Assembly: GCF_003112435.1 (NCBI RefSeq)
Contig: NZ_BDOQ01000003.1
Location: 496,001-560,000 of the forward strand
From: Novimethylophilus kurashikiensis
GTDB taxonomy: Bacteria > Pseudomonadota > Gammaproteobacteria > Burkholderiales > Methylophilaceae
Length of the DNA: 64,000 nucleotides
Direction of reading: 5' to 3'
Shown piece by piece: positions 7,929-17,078 of this stretch. Position 1 is the first letter of the stretch. Every line of letters starts with the position of its first letter. The notes under the pieces were generated by a model, which saw only the letters and a list, made by a program, of their open reading frames with translations, ran no database searches and had not been told where the DNA came from. The position numbers and the translations under genes were made by a program.

Positions 7929-9182
7929 TCATCGGCGCGTAAGCACCGCCGCGAAAAAGCCGTCCGTACCGTGCTTGTGCGGCAGCAGCTTGAGAAAGTC
8001 GCCGGTATCGAGCTCGATTTTCTGCTGGGCCAGGATTTCAGCCGCGTTCGCTTGCTCGAATTCCGGGTGCTGTGCCAAAAAGGCGGCGACTACGCCTTCG
8101 TTCTCCGCCTCCAGCAAGCTGCAAGTCGCGTAGACCAGGCGACCGCCCGGCTTGACCAGCTTGGCGGCAGCTTCGAGGATATTGCCCTGCTTGACGGTCA
8201 GCTCGGCAATGTCCATCTCGCTCTGGCGCCATTTGAGATCAGGATTACGGCGCAAGGTGCCAAGCCCGCTGCACGGCGCATCCACTAACACACGGTCGAA
8301 TTTCTGGGCGAGGCGCTTGAGTTTCTGGTCGCGCTCGTTGGCGATGAGTTGGGGATGCAGGTTGGACAAGCCGCTACGGGCCAAGCGCGGACGCAGATTG
8401 GAGAGGCGACGTTCGGACACATCGAAGGCATACAAGCGACCGGTGTTGGCCATGATGGCGCCCAGCGCCAGCGTCTTCCCGCCCGCGCCAGCGCAGAAAT
8501 CGGCCACCATTTCGCCGCGGCGAGGCGCGACCAGGGCAGCCAACAACTGGCTGCCTTCATCCTGCACTTCGACCACGCCCTTGTTGAACAGCACATGCTG
8601 GTTGAGCGCAATCTTTTCCTTGAGCCGCACGCCATCGGGCGAGTAGGGCGTAGGAGTGGCCGTCAGGCCTTCCTTGGTGAACAAGGCCAGCACCGCCTCG
8701 CGCTGTCCCTTGAGCCGATTGACACGTAAATCGAGCGGCGCGGTTTGTTGCAGGCTGCGCGCTATGGCCAATGCTTCTTCCTCGCCGTATTGCGCTACCA
8801 ATCGCTCCCACAGCCAATCAGGCAGCTCCGCCTGGACGGCGAGCGGGAGATTGTCGGCCGGTTTGGCCTTGATTTCGCGTAGCCATTCGACCTCGGTCTT
8901 GCGCAGGAACGGTTCCAGCTCGCGCGGGCTAAGGCCGTTGACGCGCACCAAACATGCCAATACTAGCCGACGCGGGCTAGCTTCCGGCGCAAGGTAATCG
9001 AGAAAGCGACGCCGACGCAGCAAGGCATAGGCTGTTTCGGCGATAAAGGCGCGGTCGTGCGAGCCCAATTTACGGTGATTGCGGAAATAGGCGGAAAGCC
9101 TTGCGTCGGCGGGGCCGCTGCCTTCCTGCAACTCGGTGATGGCTTCGACGGTAGTATCGAAAAGTGCGGGCGAAATTGCCAT
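7929..9182 (-). CDS. RsmB/NOP-family rRNA (cytosine-C5) methyltransferase
   Basis: 417 aa. An N-terminal NusB-like helical region (about 1-130) precedes a SAM-dependent methyltransferase domain: FCAGAGGKTLALGA (SAM loop), VLVDAPCSGLGTLRRNPDLK (release/catalytic Cys) and YATCSLLEAENE with the second, catalytic Cys. It transfers methyl from SAM to cytosine in RNA, probably 16S rRNA. It does not sit with fmt/def or htrB/trkA as the usual rsmB does, so which cytosine it methylates is open. It follows the two DUF3108 genes on the same strand, 45 bases downstream of the first. Confidence 0.88.
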   Translation of the reverse strand: MAISPALFDTTVEAITELQEGSGPADARLSAYFRNHRKLGSHDRAFIAETAYALLRRRRFLDYLAPEASPRRLVLACLVRVNGLSPRELEPFLRKTEVEWLREIKAKPADNLPLAVQAELPDWLWERLVAQYGEEEALAIARSLQQTAPLDLRVNRLKGQREAVLALFTKEGLTATPTPYSPDGVRLKEKIALNQHVLFNKGVVEVQDEGSQLLAALVAPRRGEMVADFCAGAGGKTLALGAIMANTGRLYAFDVSERRLSNLRPRLARSGLSNLHPQLIANERDQKLKRLAQKFDRVLVDAPCSGLGTLRRNPDLKWRQSEMDIAELTVKQGNILEAAAKLVKPGGRLVYATCSLLEAENEGVVAAFLAQHPEFEQANAAEILAQQKIELDTGDFLKLLPHKHGTDGFFAAVLTRR

Positions 9183-9227
9183 GTTGATAGGTTTCCTGAT
9201 TAAGCCCCGCGCGGCGGGACGTTTTGT

Positions 9228-10259
9228 TTATTCTGTTAGGACAAGCCGCGTCACCATGAGATCGACGAACGCGCCATCTTTCTCGGTGCGGCGGATGCGG
9301 ATCGGCAAGTAGCGATATTCCGAAGCCAGCCAAAGTTCCGTCCGCTCGTCGCCGTCGTTGTTGCTGCGGCCGATGTGCAGCGCTTTGAGCTTGCCCATGG
9401 GAGTATCCAGCGTGTCCTCGCCTTCGAAGTTGTAGACGTAGGTCCTCAGTTTCTTGCCGGTCACCATGGTGATCTGCATTTGCTCTAGCGGCGGCATGAA
9501 CATGAACTGGTACATGAAGCTCAGCATGTCCTGCGTACCCGGCGAGAGGGGTTTAGTTTCGGTACGCTTGCCGGTGTCCATGACAAGGCTCTGCGCATCC
9601 CAGTCGAAACTCGCCGTCTGCGGCCTGCTGCCGGTGATTTTCTGCGTGAATTTCAACGGCTGCAGCCCCTTGTCGGTGATCAGCCCCTCGCTATGCTGCT
9701 CGATGCTGCCCGAAATGAACAACACCACCGGCATGCTCATTTCGCCTACCAGGCGATAGTGATTGTTCTCATCGCGGTCGAAGGTTTGCTTGCCAGCACC
9801 TTTGCTGCCGTTCGCGCCACGGAATTCGATTTCCACATGCCGCGGCGGAGGGGGTACCGAAACCGGCTCATCCGGAATTTTCGGCAGCGTATCGGCGGGT
9901 GACTCTACCGGTGGAGAAGTCGTCGGCTCCGGTTCAGGGGTTGCCTGGGCCACGGGCTGGGCAGCCGGCGTAGCATCGGCCTGCGGCGGAGGCATCTTGG
10001 GTGGCTCGTGTACTTCAGGCCTGGCCACCGGTTTCGGCTTGGGCATCGGCCTTGGTTTCGGCGGTCGGGCCGGTTTTTCAGGCTCGGGCGGTTTCGGCGC
10101 TGCAACGGGCCGGGGGGCAGGTGCCAAAGAAACGCTGATGACTTCATGGCTGCCGTCCCAGTCCGGCAAGGGGATTTCCGCCTGGAATACGAGCAGCAGG
10201 TGCAGCGCCAGCGAAACCACAAGCGCCCAAAGCAGCCGCTGGCGAAGCAGCCTGGGCAT
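9228..10259 (-). CDS. DUF3108 protein with N-terminal anchor and proline-rich linker
   Basis: 343 aa. One N-terminal membrane segment (LLWALVVSLALHLLLVFQAE) is followed by a Pro/Lys/Ala-rich stretch (about residues 45-145) like the TonB linker, then a DUF3108 beta domain of about 190 residues (from HVEIEFRGANG). This looks like an inner-membrane anchored periplasmic protein able to span the periplasm. The adjacent gene at 10263 is a paralogue that carries the same DUF3108 domain but a signal peptide in place of the linker; both share Y/FPYQFMF- or MYQFMFMPP-type strands and a TGK(R/K)xRTYxY motif. Function is unknown. Confidence 0.75.
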   Translation of the reverse strand: MPRLLRQRLLWALVVSLALHLLLVFQAEIPLPDWDGSHEVISVSLAPAPRPVAAPKPPEPEKPARPPKPRPMPKPKPVARPEVHEPPKMPPPQADATPAAQPVAQATPEPEPTTSPPVESPADTLPKIPDEPVSVPPPPRHVEIEFRGANGSKGAGKQTFDRDENNHYRLVGEMSMPVVLFISGSIEQHSEGLITDKGLQPLKFTQKITGSRPQTASFDWDAQSLVMDTGKRTETKPLSPGTQDMLSFMYQFMFMPPLEQMQITMVTGKKLRTYVYNFEGEDTLDTPMGKLKALHIGRSNNDGDERTELWLASEYRYLPIRIRRTEKDGAFVDLMVTRLVLTE

Positions 10260-10262
10260 GGG

Positions 10263-10979
10263 TTATTCGATGCTCAAGCTGGTCAGCACCTGCTCGATGC
10301 GAGCGCCGTTGTCGTCGCGCAGCACGATTCTGGCCGGAACGAAATGCTTGTCGACGGCGAGCCAGAACTCCTTGTCATCGTCGCCCTCGTCCTTGCCGGC
10401 ATTGGCAAGCTTGATTACCTTGAGGCCACCCAACACGTCCAGCTTATCCTCCGGACGTGTCACCTGATAACGATAAGTGCGAACACGCTTGCCGGTCGTC
10501 ACTGGCATCACGATTTCATCCGCCGCTGGCGGCTGAAACATGAACTGGTAGGGAAAGCTCGCGAGATCCTGCGTTTCTGGTTCAAGATCGACGGTATTGG
10601 CCTTGCTCTTCACCGTCATGGTGAGCTTGCCGCCTTCCCAATCGAAATCTGCCGTCACCTTTTTCTTGCTATTGTCACCCTGCTGCAACTCGAAATGATG
10701 CGGCTTGAGCCCATGCGCCGTGACTTCGCCGTCGCTGGTCAGATGGCGTTTTCCCAGCAAGGCGTAGACGCCGATACCCGAAGTCACGCTTTCGATGCGG
10801 TAATGGCTGCCATCACGGCTGAAGGTTTCGTTAACCTTCGCGAAGGGCTTGCCGTCGCGTGTTGCCTCATAGACCACCGTCACTTTTTGCGGCGCGGTTA
10901 GTTGCGGCGCGCTCAGGGCCACTATGGGCGCGGACGTCGCAGCGACCAACCCCAACAGTAACAGGAACAGTGTTTTCAT
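10263..10979 (-). CDS. DUF3108 domain protein, exported
   Basis: 238 aa from the ATG at 10979, which gives a signal peptide (MKTLFLLLLGLVAATSAPIV). The frame extends another 28 codons upstream but without a leader-like start. The rest is one DUF3108 domain with the strands FPYQFMFQPPA and TTGKRVRTYRYQV that it shares with its paralogue 3 bases downstream. It starts 37 bases after purM, on the same strand, so the order is purM-DUF3108-DUF3108-methyltransferase. No clear Shine-Dalgarno sequence. Function unknown; periplasmic location is predicted. Confidence 0.78.
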   Translation of the reverse strand: MKTLFLLLLGLVAATSAPIVALSAPQLTAPQKVTVVYEATRDGKPFAKVNETFSRDGSHYRIESVTSGIGVYALLGKRHLTSDGEVTAHGLKPHHFELQQGDNSKKKVTADFDWEGGKLTMTVKSKANTVDLEPETQDLASFPYQFMFQPPAADEIVMPVTTGKRVRTYRYQVTRPEDKLDVLGGLKVIKLANAGKDEGDDDKEFWLAVDKHFVPARIVLRDDNGARIEQVLTSLSIE

Positions 10980-11016
10980 GGTGTGATAACGCAAGGCCTC
11001 GGGTAGCAGACGACCG

Positions 11017-12066
11017 TTATTTGACGATGGTCTGCTCTTCGCCGTTGTTGCGTTGGCGCACATGACCGATGCGATAGACGGTCTCGCCTTCGGCTTCCAA
11101 CAGGCGCTGAGCTTGCTCGGCGTCGGCCGCAGAGACGATCACCACCATGCCGATACCGCAGTTGAACGTGCGGTGCATTTCGTCGTGCGTGACGTTACCC
11201 TGCTGTTGCAGCCATTGGAACAGCGGCGGCAACATCCACGCAGTGCTGTCGATTTCGGCCGTTACGTTTTCGGGCAGCACACGCGGCACGTTGCCGGTGA
11301 GGCCGCCGCCGGTGATATGCGCCATGCCCTTGACCTGCAGCGTAGCCAACAGCTTGAGCAGCGGCTTCACGTAGATGCGGGTCGGCGCCATGACGACATC
11401 GCGGAACGGCTTGCCGTGGAAGTCGCTGTCGAGATCGATGCCCGACATGTCGATCAACTTGCGCACCAGCGAATAGCCGTTGGAATGCGCACCGCTGGAA
11501 GCCAGGCCCAGCACCACATCCCCCGCGGCAATCGTCGAGCCGTCGATGATGGCGTCTTTTTCGACGCATCCCACGGCAAAGCCCGCCAGGTCGTACTCGC
11601 CCGCGGGGTACATGCCCGGCATTTCTGCCGTTTCGCCGCCCACCAGCGCACAGCCGGCTTGTTCGCAACCGGCGGCGATGCCCTTGATGACTTGGCCGGC
11701 CGTGCCGACTTCAAGCTTGCCGCAGGCGAAGTAATCGAGGAAGAACAGCGGCTCGGCGCCCTGCACCAGAATATCGTTGACGCTCATGGCGACGAGGTCG
11801 ATACCTACCGTGTCGTGCTTGTTGAGCTGGAATGCCAGTTTCAGCTTGGTGCCGACGCCGTCCGTGCCGGACACCAACACCGGATTTTTATATTTTTTCG
11901 GCACTTCGAACAAGGAACCGAAGCCGCCGATGCCGGCCAGCACTTCGGGGCGCATGGTGCGCTTGGCGAAAGGTTTGATGTCTTCGACCAGCGCGTCGCC
12001 CGCATCGATATCGACGCCGGCATCGCGGTAGCTGATGGATGGTTTTTGATGATCGGGAGCGCTCAA
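11017..12066 (-). CDS. purM: Phosphoribosylformylglycinamidine cyclo-ligase (AIR synthetase)
   Basis: 349 aa, normal length. It closes the imidazole ring of FGAM to AIR in purine synthesis using ATP. Seen: the [16 protein letters not shown]-terminus, the [14 protein letters not shown] segment, [11 protein letters not shown] and the C-terminal [12 protein letters not shown]. The conserved N-terminus requires a TTG start at 12066: an in-frame stop lies 30 bases upstream and the next ATG falls inside the conserved region. purN, often adjacent in this group, is not present in the window; the DUF3108 genes follow directly. Confidence 0.96.
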   Translation of the reverse strand: MSAPDHQKPSISYRDAGVDIDAGDALVEDIKPFAKRTMRPEVLAGIGGFGSLFEVPKKYKNPVLVSGTDGVGTKLKLAFQLNKHDTVGIDLVAMSVNDILVQGAEPLFFLDYFACGKLEVGTAGQVIKGIAAGCEQAGCALVGGETAEMPGMYPAGEYDLAGFAVGCVEKDAIIDGSTIAAGDVVLGLASSGAHSNGYSLVRKLIDMSGIDLDSDFHGKPFRDVVMAPTRIYVKPLLKLLATLQVKGMAHITGGGLTGNVPRVLPENVTAEIDSTAWMLPPLFQWLQQQGNVTHDEMHRTFNCGIGMVVIVSAADAEQAQRLLEAEGETVYRIGHVRQRNNGEEQTIVK

Positions 12067-12130
12067 GTTGTGTTCTCGCTGTCAGCAGGATAAATTACGG
12101 TTTTTTCGAATTTTACCGCGAAACGGCCAA

Positions 12131-13192
12131 ATGCGAGACAACAGTACTGGCTTATCTCAATTCTTTTGGCTGATTCCCCTCGCGGCCGGCCTCTGGTTGC
12201 TGTATCGCCTCGGCCCGATTCTCGCACCGTTCATGTTCGGCATCATCCTCGCCTACATTTTCAACCCCATCGTCGACTGGCTGGAAAAAAAACGCGTGCC
12301 GCGTAGCGTGGGCGCCGTATTGGCGCTACTCATGCTCATCAGCACCTTTGCCGGGCTGGCGCTCATCATTGCGCCACTGATTAGGAGCGAGCTCCAGCAG
12401 TTCATCGCCCACCTTCCCGGTTATCTGGATTCGATCAAGAAAAATGCTGCGCCCTGGCTGCATACGCGTTTCGGCATCGACGTCGCGCTGGATGCGGACG
12501 AATTCAAGACCTACCTGACCGGCCATCTTTCCAATGCGAAGGATTTGGCTGTCGGCCTGTTGCCCTCGATCAAATCGGGCAGTCTTGTAGTCGTGGGTCT
12601 GGCAACCAATTTGTTGTTGGTTCCGGTGGTGTTTTTCTACGTGCTGCGAGACTGGAACAGTCTCATGATCCGGGTAGAAAGCCTGTTGCCGCGCCGCTGG
12701 CATGCGCTTACTACGCAAATCGGGCGCGAAATCGATACCGTGCTTTCCGAGTTCTTGCGCGGCCAACTCTCCGTCATGCTGGTCATGAGCATCTATTACG
12801 TAACTGCGCTGCACTTCGCGGGGCTGGAATTCGCGCTGCCGATCGGCCTGGTCGCCGGGATGCTGGTGTTCATCCCCTACCTCGGTTTTGCGGTGGGCCT
12901 GACGCTGGGAATGCTGGCCACACTCATGCAGTTTCAAGGATTCAGCGGAGTACTGCCCGTCGCTATCGCCTTCGGCATCGGGCAATCGCTGGAAGCCATG
13001 GTGGTCACGCCCTTCCTTGTCGGCGAGCGCATCGGCTTGCATCCCGTGGTCGTGATTTTCGCCTTGCTGGCTTTCGGCGAACTGTTCGGCTTTTTCGGCA
13101 TCCTGCTCGCCCTGCCGGTCAGCGCCACCCTGCTCGTGGGCTTGCGCCACGTACGCAGCCACTACCTCGATAGCGAGTTCTACCAGAATTGA
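12131..13192 (+). CDS. AI-2E family transporter (PerM-like permease)
   Basis: 353 aa from an ATG at 12131; the frame runs on to 12068 but would then overlap the purM start region. An inner-membrane protein of about eight hydrophobic segments in the family pattern: two N-terminal hairpins, a soluble stretch (about residues 100-160), then the conserved block FLRGQLSVMLVMSIYY and a long hydrophobic end with IGQSLEAMVVTPFLVGERIGLHPV. Family members include permeases and Na/H antiporters, and autoinducer-2 transport is not shown for most of them. It is divergent from purM and its stop overlaps the start of hda by four bases. Confidence 0.9.
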   Translation: MRDNSTGLSQFFWLIPLAAGLWLLYRLGPILAPFMFGIILAYIFNPIVDWLEKKRVPRSVGAVLALLMLISTFAGLALIIAPLIRSELQQFIAHLPGYLDSIKKNAAPWLHTRFGIDVALDADEFKTYLTGHLSNAKDLAVGLLPSIKSGSLVVVGLATNLLLVPVVFFYVLRDWNSLMIRVESLLPRRWHALTTQIGREIDTVLSEFLRGQLSVMLVMSIYYVTALHFAGLEFALPIGLVAGMLVFIPYLGFAVGLTLGMLATLMQFQGFSGVLPVAIAFGIGQSLEAMVVTPFLVGERIGLHPVVVIFALLAFGELFGFFGILLALPVSATLLVGLRHVRSHYLDSEFYQN

Positions 13193-13869
13193 AACAAATG
13201 CTTCTCGATTTCCAGCCGGCTCCGGTGCCGTCGCTGGTGAATTTCGTCGTCGGCCGCAACCAGGAATTGATCGATGCACTGCGTACCCTGCCCCTTGCCG
13301 AGCAAGGCGCTGCTTCGCTCTACGTATGGGGAGAAAGCGGCAGTGGCAAGACGCATCTGTTGAAAGCCGCCACCGCGTTGTATCTTTCCCGCGGCCTGAA
13401 TGCAGCCTATGTCGAAGAAGCTACGGACTGGTCGCGACTTTCGGCTTACGATGCAGTGGCGGTGGATAACGTCCAAAACCTCGACGAAGACAGCCAGGTC
13501 GGTCTTTTCAACCTGTTCAACGAGTTTCGCGATGCCGGCCGCCCGCTCATCGTTGCCGGCCGAGATGCTCCGCAAGCACTGGAAGTGCGTCCCGATTTAC
13601 GGACGCGGCTGGGATGGGGCTTGGTGTACCAGGTGCAAGCGCTCTCGGATGACGAAAAATCCCAGGCGCTGCAACGTCACGCCAACGAACGCGGGTTTCG
13701 CCTGCCGCAGGAAGTTATCGATTACCTGCTGGCCCACGTACGCCGCGACTTGCCCACGTTGATGGGCGTGTTGGATTCCCTCGACAAATGGTCGCTCACC
13801 GCCAAAAAGCCGGTGACGGTTTCGCTATTGAAGCAATTGCTGCAACCGGCTTCTTCGCCCACGCAATAA
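13189..13869 (+). CDS. hda: DnaA regulatory inactivator Hda
   Basis: 226 aa, a DnaA-like AAA+ protein that with the sliding clamp promotes hydrolysis of DnaA-ATP and so restrains initiation. Seen: Walker A GESGSGKTHLL (about residues 48-58), Walker B VAVDNVQNL, sensor region RPDLRTRLGWGL. The start is TTG at 13189, overlapping the upstream stop as TTGA. That start is favoured over the ATG three codons later because it retains QMLLDF at residues 3-8, a fit to the clamp-binding motif expected at the Hda N-terminus. Confidence 0.9.
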   Translation: MKQMLLDFQPAPVPSLVNFVVGRNQELIDALRTLPLAEQGAASLYVWGESGSGKTHLLKAATALYLSRGLNAAYVEEATDWSRLSAYDAVAVDNVQNLDEDSQVGLFNLFNEFRDAGRPLIVAGRDAPQALEVRPDLRTRLGWGLVYQVQALSDDEKSQALQRHANERGFRLPQEVIDYLLAHVRRDLPTLMGVLDSLDKWSLTAKKPVTVSLLKQLLQPASSPTQ

Positions 13870-13881
13870 AAGGGGACTGTC

Positions 13882-14166
13882 ATGGCTAGCATTAACGTCA
13901 AGCAAATCGACGATACGACCTTTGATGTCGCCGTTGAGGATAGGACTTCCACCCATCACACCGTTACGGTTCCTCTCGAATATGCGGCATCCGTCGCGCC
14001 AGGAGTGCCACTAGGGCGTTTGGTCAGGACATCGTTCGAGTTTTTGCTGGAGCGCGAGTCGAACAGCAGCATCCTGCGGAAATTCGATTTACCGGTCATC
14101 GCCCGTTACTTCCCGGAATACCGAACCGAAATCCGCAAGATGCTGGACCGGGATGAGGCGCGCTAA
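13882..14166 (+). CDS. Small hypothetical protein
   Basis: 94 aa with a good ribosome site (AGGGGAC, 7 bases before ATG), 12 bases after hda. It is soluble and charged; predicted beta strands ([27 protein letters not shown]) precede a helical C-terminus with [17 protein letters not shown] and [14 protein letters not shown] do not recognise a family. Its last four bases overlap the stop of the convergent chemoreceptor gene. Confidence 0.7.
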   Translation: MASINVKQIDDTTFDVAVEDRTSTHHTVTVPLEYAASVAPGVPLGRLVRTSFEFLLERESNSSILRKFDLPVIARYFPEYRTEIRKMLDRDEAR

Positions 14167-16184
14167 CTCACCGCAGTAAAGTTTTTGAGGGTATCGGCCA
14201 CACCTTTGGTATGCCCCGCAATGTGGGCCGTTTGACTACTAGCTTCCTCGATCGACTGCAACATGCCGGACAAATCAGCCACGTTGTCCGATTGCACTTC
14301 AATGGATTGGGCCACCTGCTCGATCTCCCTCGCCAACTGGGAAATATCTGCACCGATTTCCGTTGCACTCGATCGAGACTTCTCTGCCAATCCACGCACC
14401 TCGTCCGCCACCACCGCAAACCCGCGCCCGGCATCACCTGCTCGCGCTGCCTCAATGGCAGCATTCAACGCCAGCAAATTCGTCTGGTCGGAAATTTGCT
14501 GAATCACTTCCACAACCCCTTGGATGCGCTGGCTGGCAATAGCCAATGAGCGCGCGTTTCCGGCGACATCCTTGGCTTGCTGCGTCAGGAACGATACGGT
14601 TGAACTGGCTTGGTGAATAACGTGCGTCTGTTCGTCCAGTTGATGGGTGAGGCCGTCGACAGAGCTGTACAAGTCTTCGGCGCAAACCTCCAATTGGTGG
14701 GCCGTGCTTTCGCGCTGCTCGTTCGCATTGCGTAACGCATCGCCCAAGCTGTTAAGGCCATCCACGACGGAACGAATGTTGTTATCGAAATTGAGCGCAT
14801 CCAGTTTGTTGTCGAATTTTTGCTCTTTGTAATCTGCGATTTGTTGCACGATGACACGCGACAACCCACCCAGCTTGCCAATCTGGCGCCGCAGAAAGAA
14901 CGCCTTGAATTCGCCGTGATGCGCCACGAAGTTATCGACATAATCATCGTTGAACGCCTCGCCCTGGCTCACCTTGAAAAAGAAAATCGCCGTCAGTGTC
15001 TGGTTGAGGTTGAGCCCCAAGATTTCGCCAAAGGTCGAGTACCCGGCGATCGGAATGCCCTCGAAAATCCTGCCCATCGCCGATAATTCCGGGCCGTTGT
15101 AGAGCCGGCGCAGGATACAGTCGTTGAAAATACCGGCAAAAGCAGGCTTCGGCTTGCCCTGCATGAATTTCCTGAAACTATTCTCCGTGGTGCTGACAAG
15201 GCCGGTACGCTTGACCAGCAGCAACTCGTCGCCAGGCGCCACATCGCAATAGAAATGAATGATGTTTTCGTCCAGGTCGATCTTTTGCACCGAGCGTACG
15301 TACAGCTCGTCGCGCACGCGAATGGCAAAGGAATAATCCGCCAGCTTGCGCTCTAGCTCTTGCTGGCTGCAATTCAAAACGACGCATAGGGCATCGATCA
15401 GCGGCACGATGCGACCTTCGCCGTTGATGACCTGACTGATGTTGCGACGTTCCAGGGATGCGGTCAGCACCTGGAAACTTGTTCCGGTCGGCTCAAAATT
15501 CTGCGTCTTGAACACGCCGAAGCGGACGCCGGGCGCGGTTTTGACAAAAGCGATCAGCGCATGGTTTTCCAGCCGCTGTTTCCCGTCATGCATCCAGGTA
15601 TTACGGAAATCGAACTTGCCGCCCGCTGAGCCGCCGACGAACAGGCATGGAAAACGCCCTGACTCATAAAGCGCTTCCATGAAAAACGATTCGGAAACCG
15701 AAAGACCATCGAATGCAATCAGCGCCAAGGTGTCGCGATGGTCGATATCCATCCGAACCTGCATCTGGCGTATGTTGCTTGCCAATCGGTCTAGACGGTC
15801 GCGCATCGGCGCAAATGCCCCGCCTCGCCGCAAATCCTCGCTATTAAGCGGCAGGGCTATCAATTCCACCTGCGAGATCACACTGCTATCGAACAGCTGC
15901 AAGACAACATGATCCCAGGCGCCTTCTGCCGAACGGTACATATTGCCGGGGTCGACATTGCAGAGCTCGCCCGCAGTACTGCAAATCTGCATGGGAACTC
16001 CCGGAAACCGGGTGGCGACCTGACGGGCTACCGCATCGATATCCAGATGAGGCGAAACGTAGCCGCTAATGAAAACGGGAGTTATGCCAAGAGAAGCAAG
16101 CTTATCGGCGAGGCCGCCGAAATTGGATTGCAACGTCACGATGCCCGGCTTTGCCGGAGCAAAATAATTTCTTATTAGACTCAC
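14163..16184 (-). CDS. Cytoplasmic chemoreceptor with FIST sensory domain
   Basis: 673 aa, GTG start with GGAG 8 bases upstream. No transmembrane segment is visible. Residues about 30-230 fit FIST_N and 245-390 FIST_C (a predicted small-ligand, possibly amino-acid, sensor), then a helical linker and the methyl-accepting signalling domain (about 500-673), with the highly conserved hairpin tip [18 protein letters not shown] and [18 protein letters not shown]. The hairpin would contact CheA/CheW and so couple a cytosolic metabolite signal to taxis. No che genes are in the window. A short form of the signalling domain, with no C-terminal CheR-binding pentapeptide. Confidence 0.92.
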   Translation of the reverse strand: MSLIRNYFAPAKPGIVTLQSNFGGLADKLASLGITPVFISGYVSPHLDIDAVARQVATRFPGVPMQICSTAGELCNVDPGNMYRSAEGAWDHVVLQLFDSSVISQVELIALPLNSEDLRRGGAFAPMRDRLDRLASNIRQMQVRMDIDHRDTLALIAFDGLSVSESFFMEALYESGRFPCLFVGGSAGGKFDFRNTWMHDGKQRLENHALIAFVKTAPGVRFGVFKTQNFEPTGTSFQVLTASLERRNISQVINGEGRIVPLIDALCVVLNCSQQELERKLADYSFAIRVRDELYVRSVQKIDLDENIIHFYCDVAPGDELLLVKRTGLVSTTENSFRKFMQGKPKPAFAGIFNDCILRRLYNGPELSAMGRIFEGIPIAGYSTFGEILGLNLNQTLTAIFFFKVSQGEAFNDDYVDNFVAHHGEFKAFFLRRQIGKLGGLSRVIVQQIADYKEQKFDNKLDALNFDNNIRSVVDGLNSLGDALRNANEQRESTAHQLEVCAEDLYSSVDGLTHQLDEQTHVIHQASSTVSFLTQQAKDVAGNARSLAIASQRIQGVVEVIQQISDQTNLLALNAAIEAARAGDAGRGFAVVADEVRGLAEKSRSSATEIGADISQLAREIEQVAQSIEVQSDNVADLSGMLQSIEEASSQTAHIAGHTKGVADTLKNFTAVS

Positions 16185-16309
16185 ATTGGTTCTCCAAAAT
16201 TACAGCACCACGGAGTCTGTCACATTCCCCCAGCTAATAATACTTACAAGTCCTGTTATTAAAAAATACAATGAAATCATTAATATTCTTGATGCCGGAT
16301 CTTTACGGC

Positions 16310-16627
16310 TCAGGCTGAGATGACTTCCGTCTCAATCGCGTCGCCCTGGCCCTTGTTGTCCGTCCAGCGCACACCGATCCTGTCTCCCGCCTTGGCGTTG
16401 CGCAGGCGGAAGGTCAGGTAGGGGTTCTTGGAAATCCCTGTGCCCCACTGGGCCTCCATGACCGTTTTTCCATTCAGCGTTGCCGTAACCAGCTGGATAA
16501 AATGCGCCGGTTCCAACTCGCCGAAATCGTTCTTGCGACGACCGGTTTCCATGGGATGGCTCATCAGCACCTTGACTTCAGTCACGCCGTTTTTGAGCTG
16601 CGCCCTTATTTTCATTCCGTTTGCCAT
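16310..16627 (-). CDS. soxZ: Sulfur-carrier subunit SoxZ
   Basis: 105 aa from an ATG at 16627, one base after the soxY stop; the longer open frame lies inside soxY. Seen: the N-terminal KIRAQLKNGVTEVKVLMSHPM and the C-terminal GDRIGVRWTDNKGQGD of SoxZ. With SoxY it forms the periplasmic heterodimer that carries sulfur intermediates in thiosulfate oxidation. The ribosome site would be the run of G's at the soxY end, so translation is probably coupled. No other sox gene (XAB, CD) is in the window. Confidence 0.95.
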   Translation of the reverse strand: MANGMKIRAQLKNGVTEVKVLMSHPMETGRRKNDFGELEPAHFIQLVTATLNGKTVMEAQWGTGISKNPYLTFRLRNAKAGDRIGVRWTDNKGQGDAIETEVISA

Positions 16628-16628
16628 A

Positions 16629-17078
16629 TCAGCCGCACCCCCCAACGGCGACTTCGACCTTGCGCGAAGCCATAAAGTAGCGCCCACCAGCTTTCACTAC
16701 CGCCCGCAGCTCTGAGGTTTCCGCCATCTTGATGCGCGTGACGACATAAGGGTCAACACCTTCGCTGAAGACGAAATTGGCAATGAGCGGCGTGGGATTC
16801 TTGTCGGAAATGATGGCAATCGCTTCGGTATTGGGAATGCGGCTTTCCACCTCGATCTGCACGATGGCGCCGTTTTCGGCGAGGTCGGGCGCGCTTAGCA
16901 CGATGTCTTTGCTGGGCTGAGGCGACTTAGCATCCAATCCGGCAAGCGCGCCGTCCACACTGGTTGATTCGAAGGCGGGCTTGTTCCAAATGGCAGCCAA
17001 CGCTTTGAGCGGCGCCAGCGCCATCAAACCGAGCAAGGCTACGCCTGCCTGTATGAAGCTTCGACGAGAATCGTTCAT
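16629..17078 (-). CDS. soxY: Sulfur-carrier subunit SoxY
   Basis: 149 aa. It has a Tat-type leader (SRRSFIQAGVALLGLMALA), and its C-terminus ends in GGCG, the cysteine-bearing arm on which sulfur intermediates are bound. The SoxY fold region includes IQIEV-like and AIAIISDKNPTPLI strands. The start ATG overlaps the stop of the upstream M48 peptidase gene by 4 bases (ATGA), and soxZ follows one base later. The protein would be exported folded with SoxZ through Tat. A role in thiosulfate metabolism is well supported; whether the organism has a full Sox system cannot be told here. Confidence 0.95.
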   Translation of the reverse strand: MNDSRRSFIQAGVALLGLMALAPLKALAAIWNKPAFESTSVDGALAGLDAKSPQPSKDIVLSAPDLAENGAIVQIEVESRIPNTEAIAIISDKNPTPLIANFVFSEGVDPYVVTRIKMAETSELRAVVKAGGRYFMASRKVEVAVGGCG

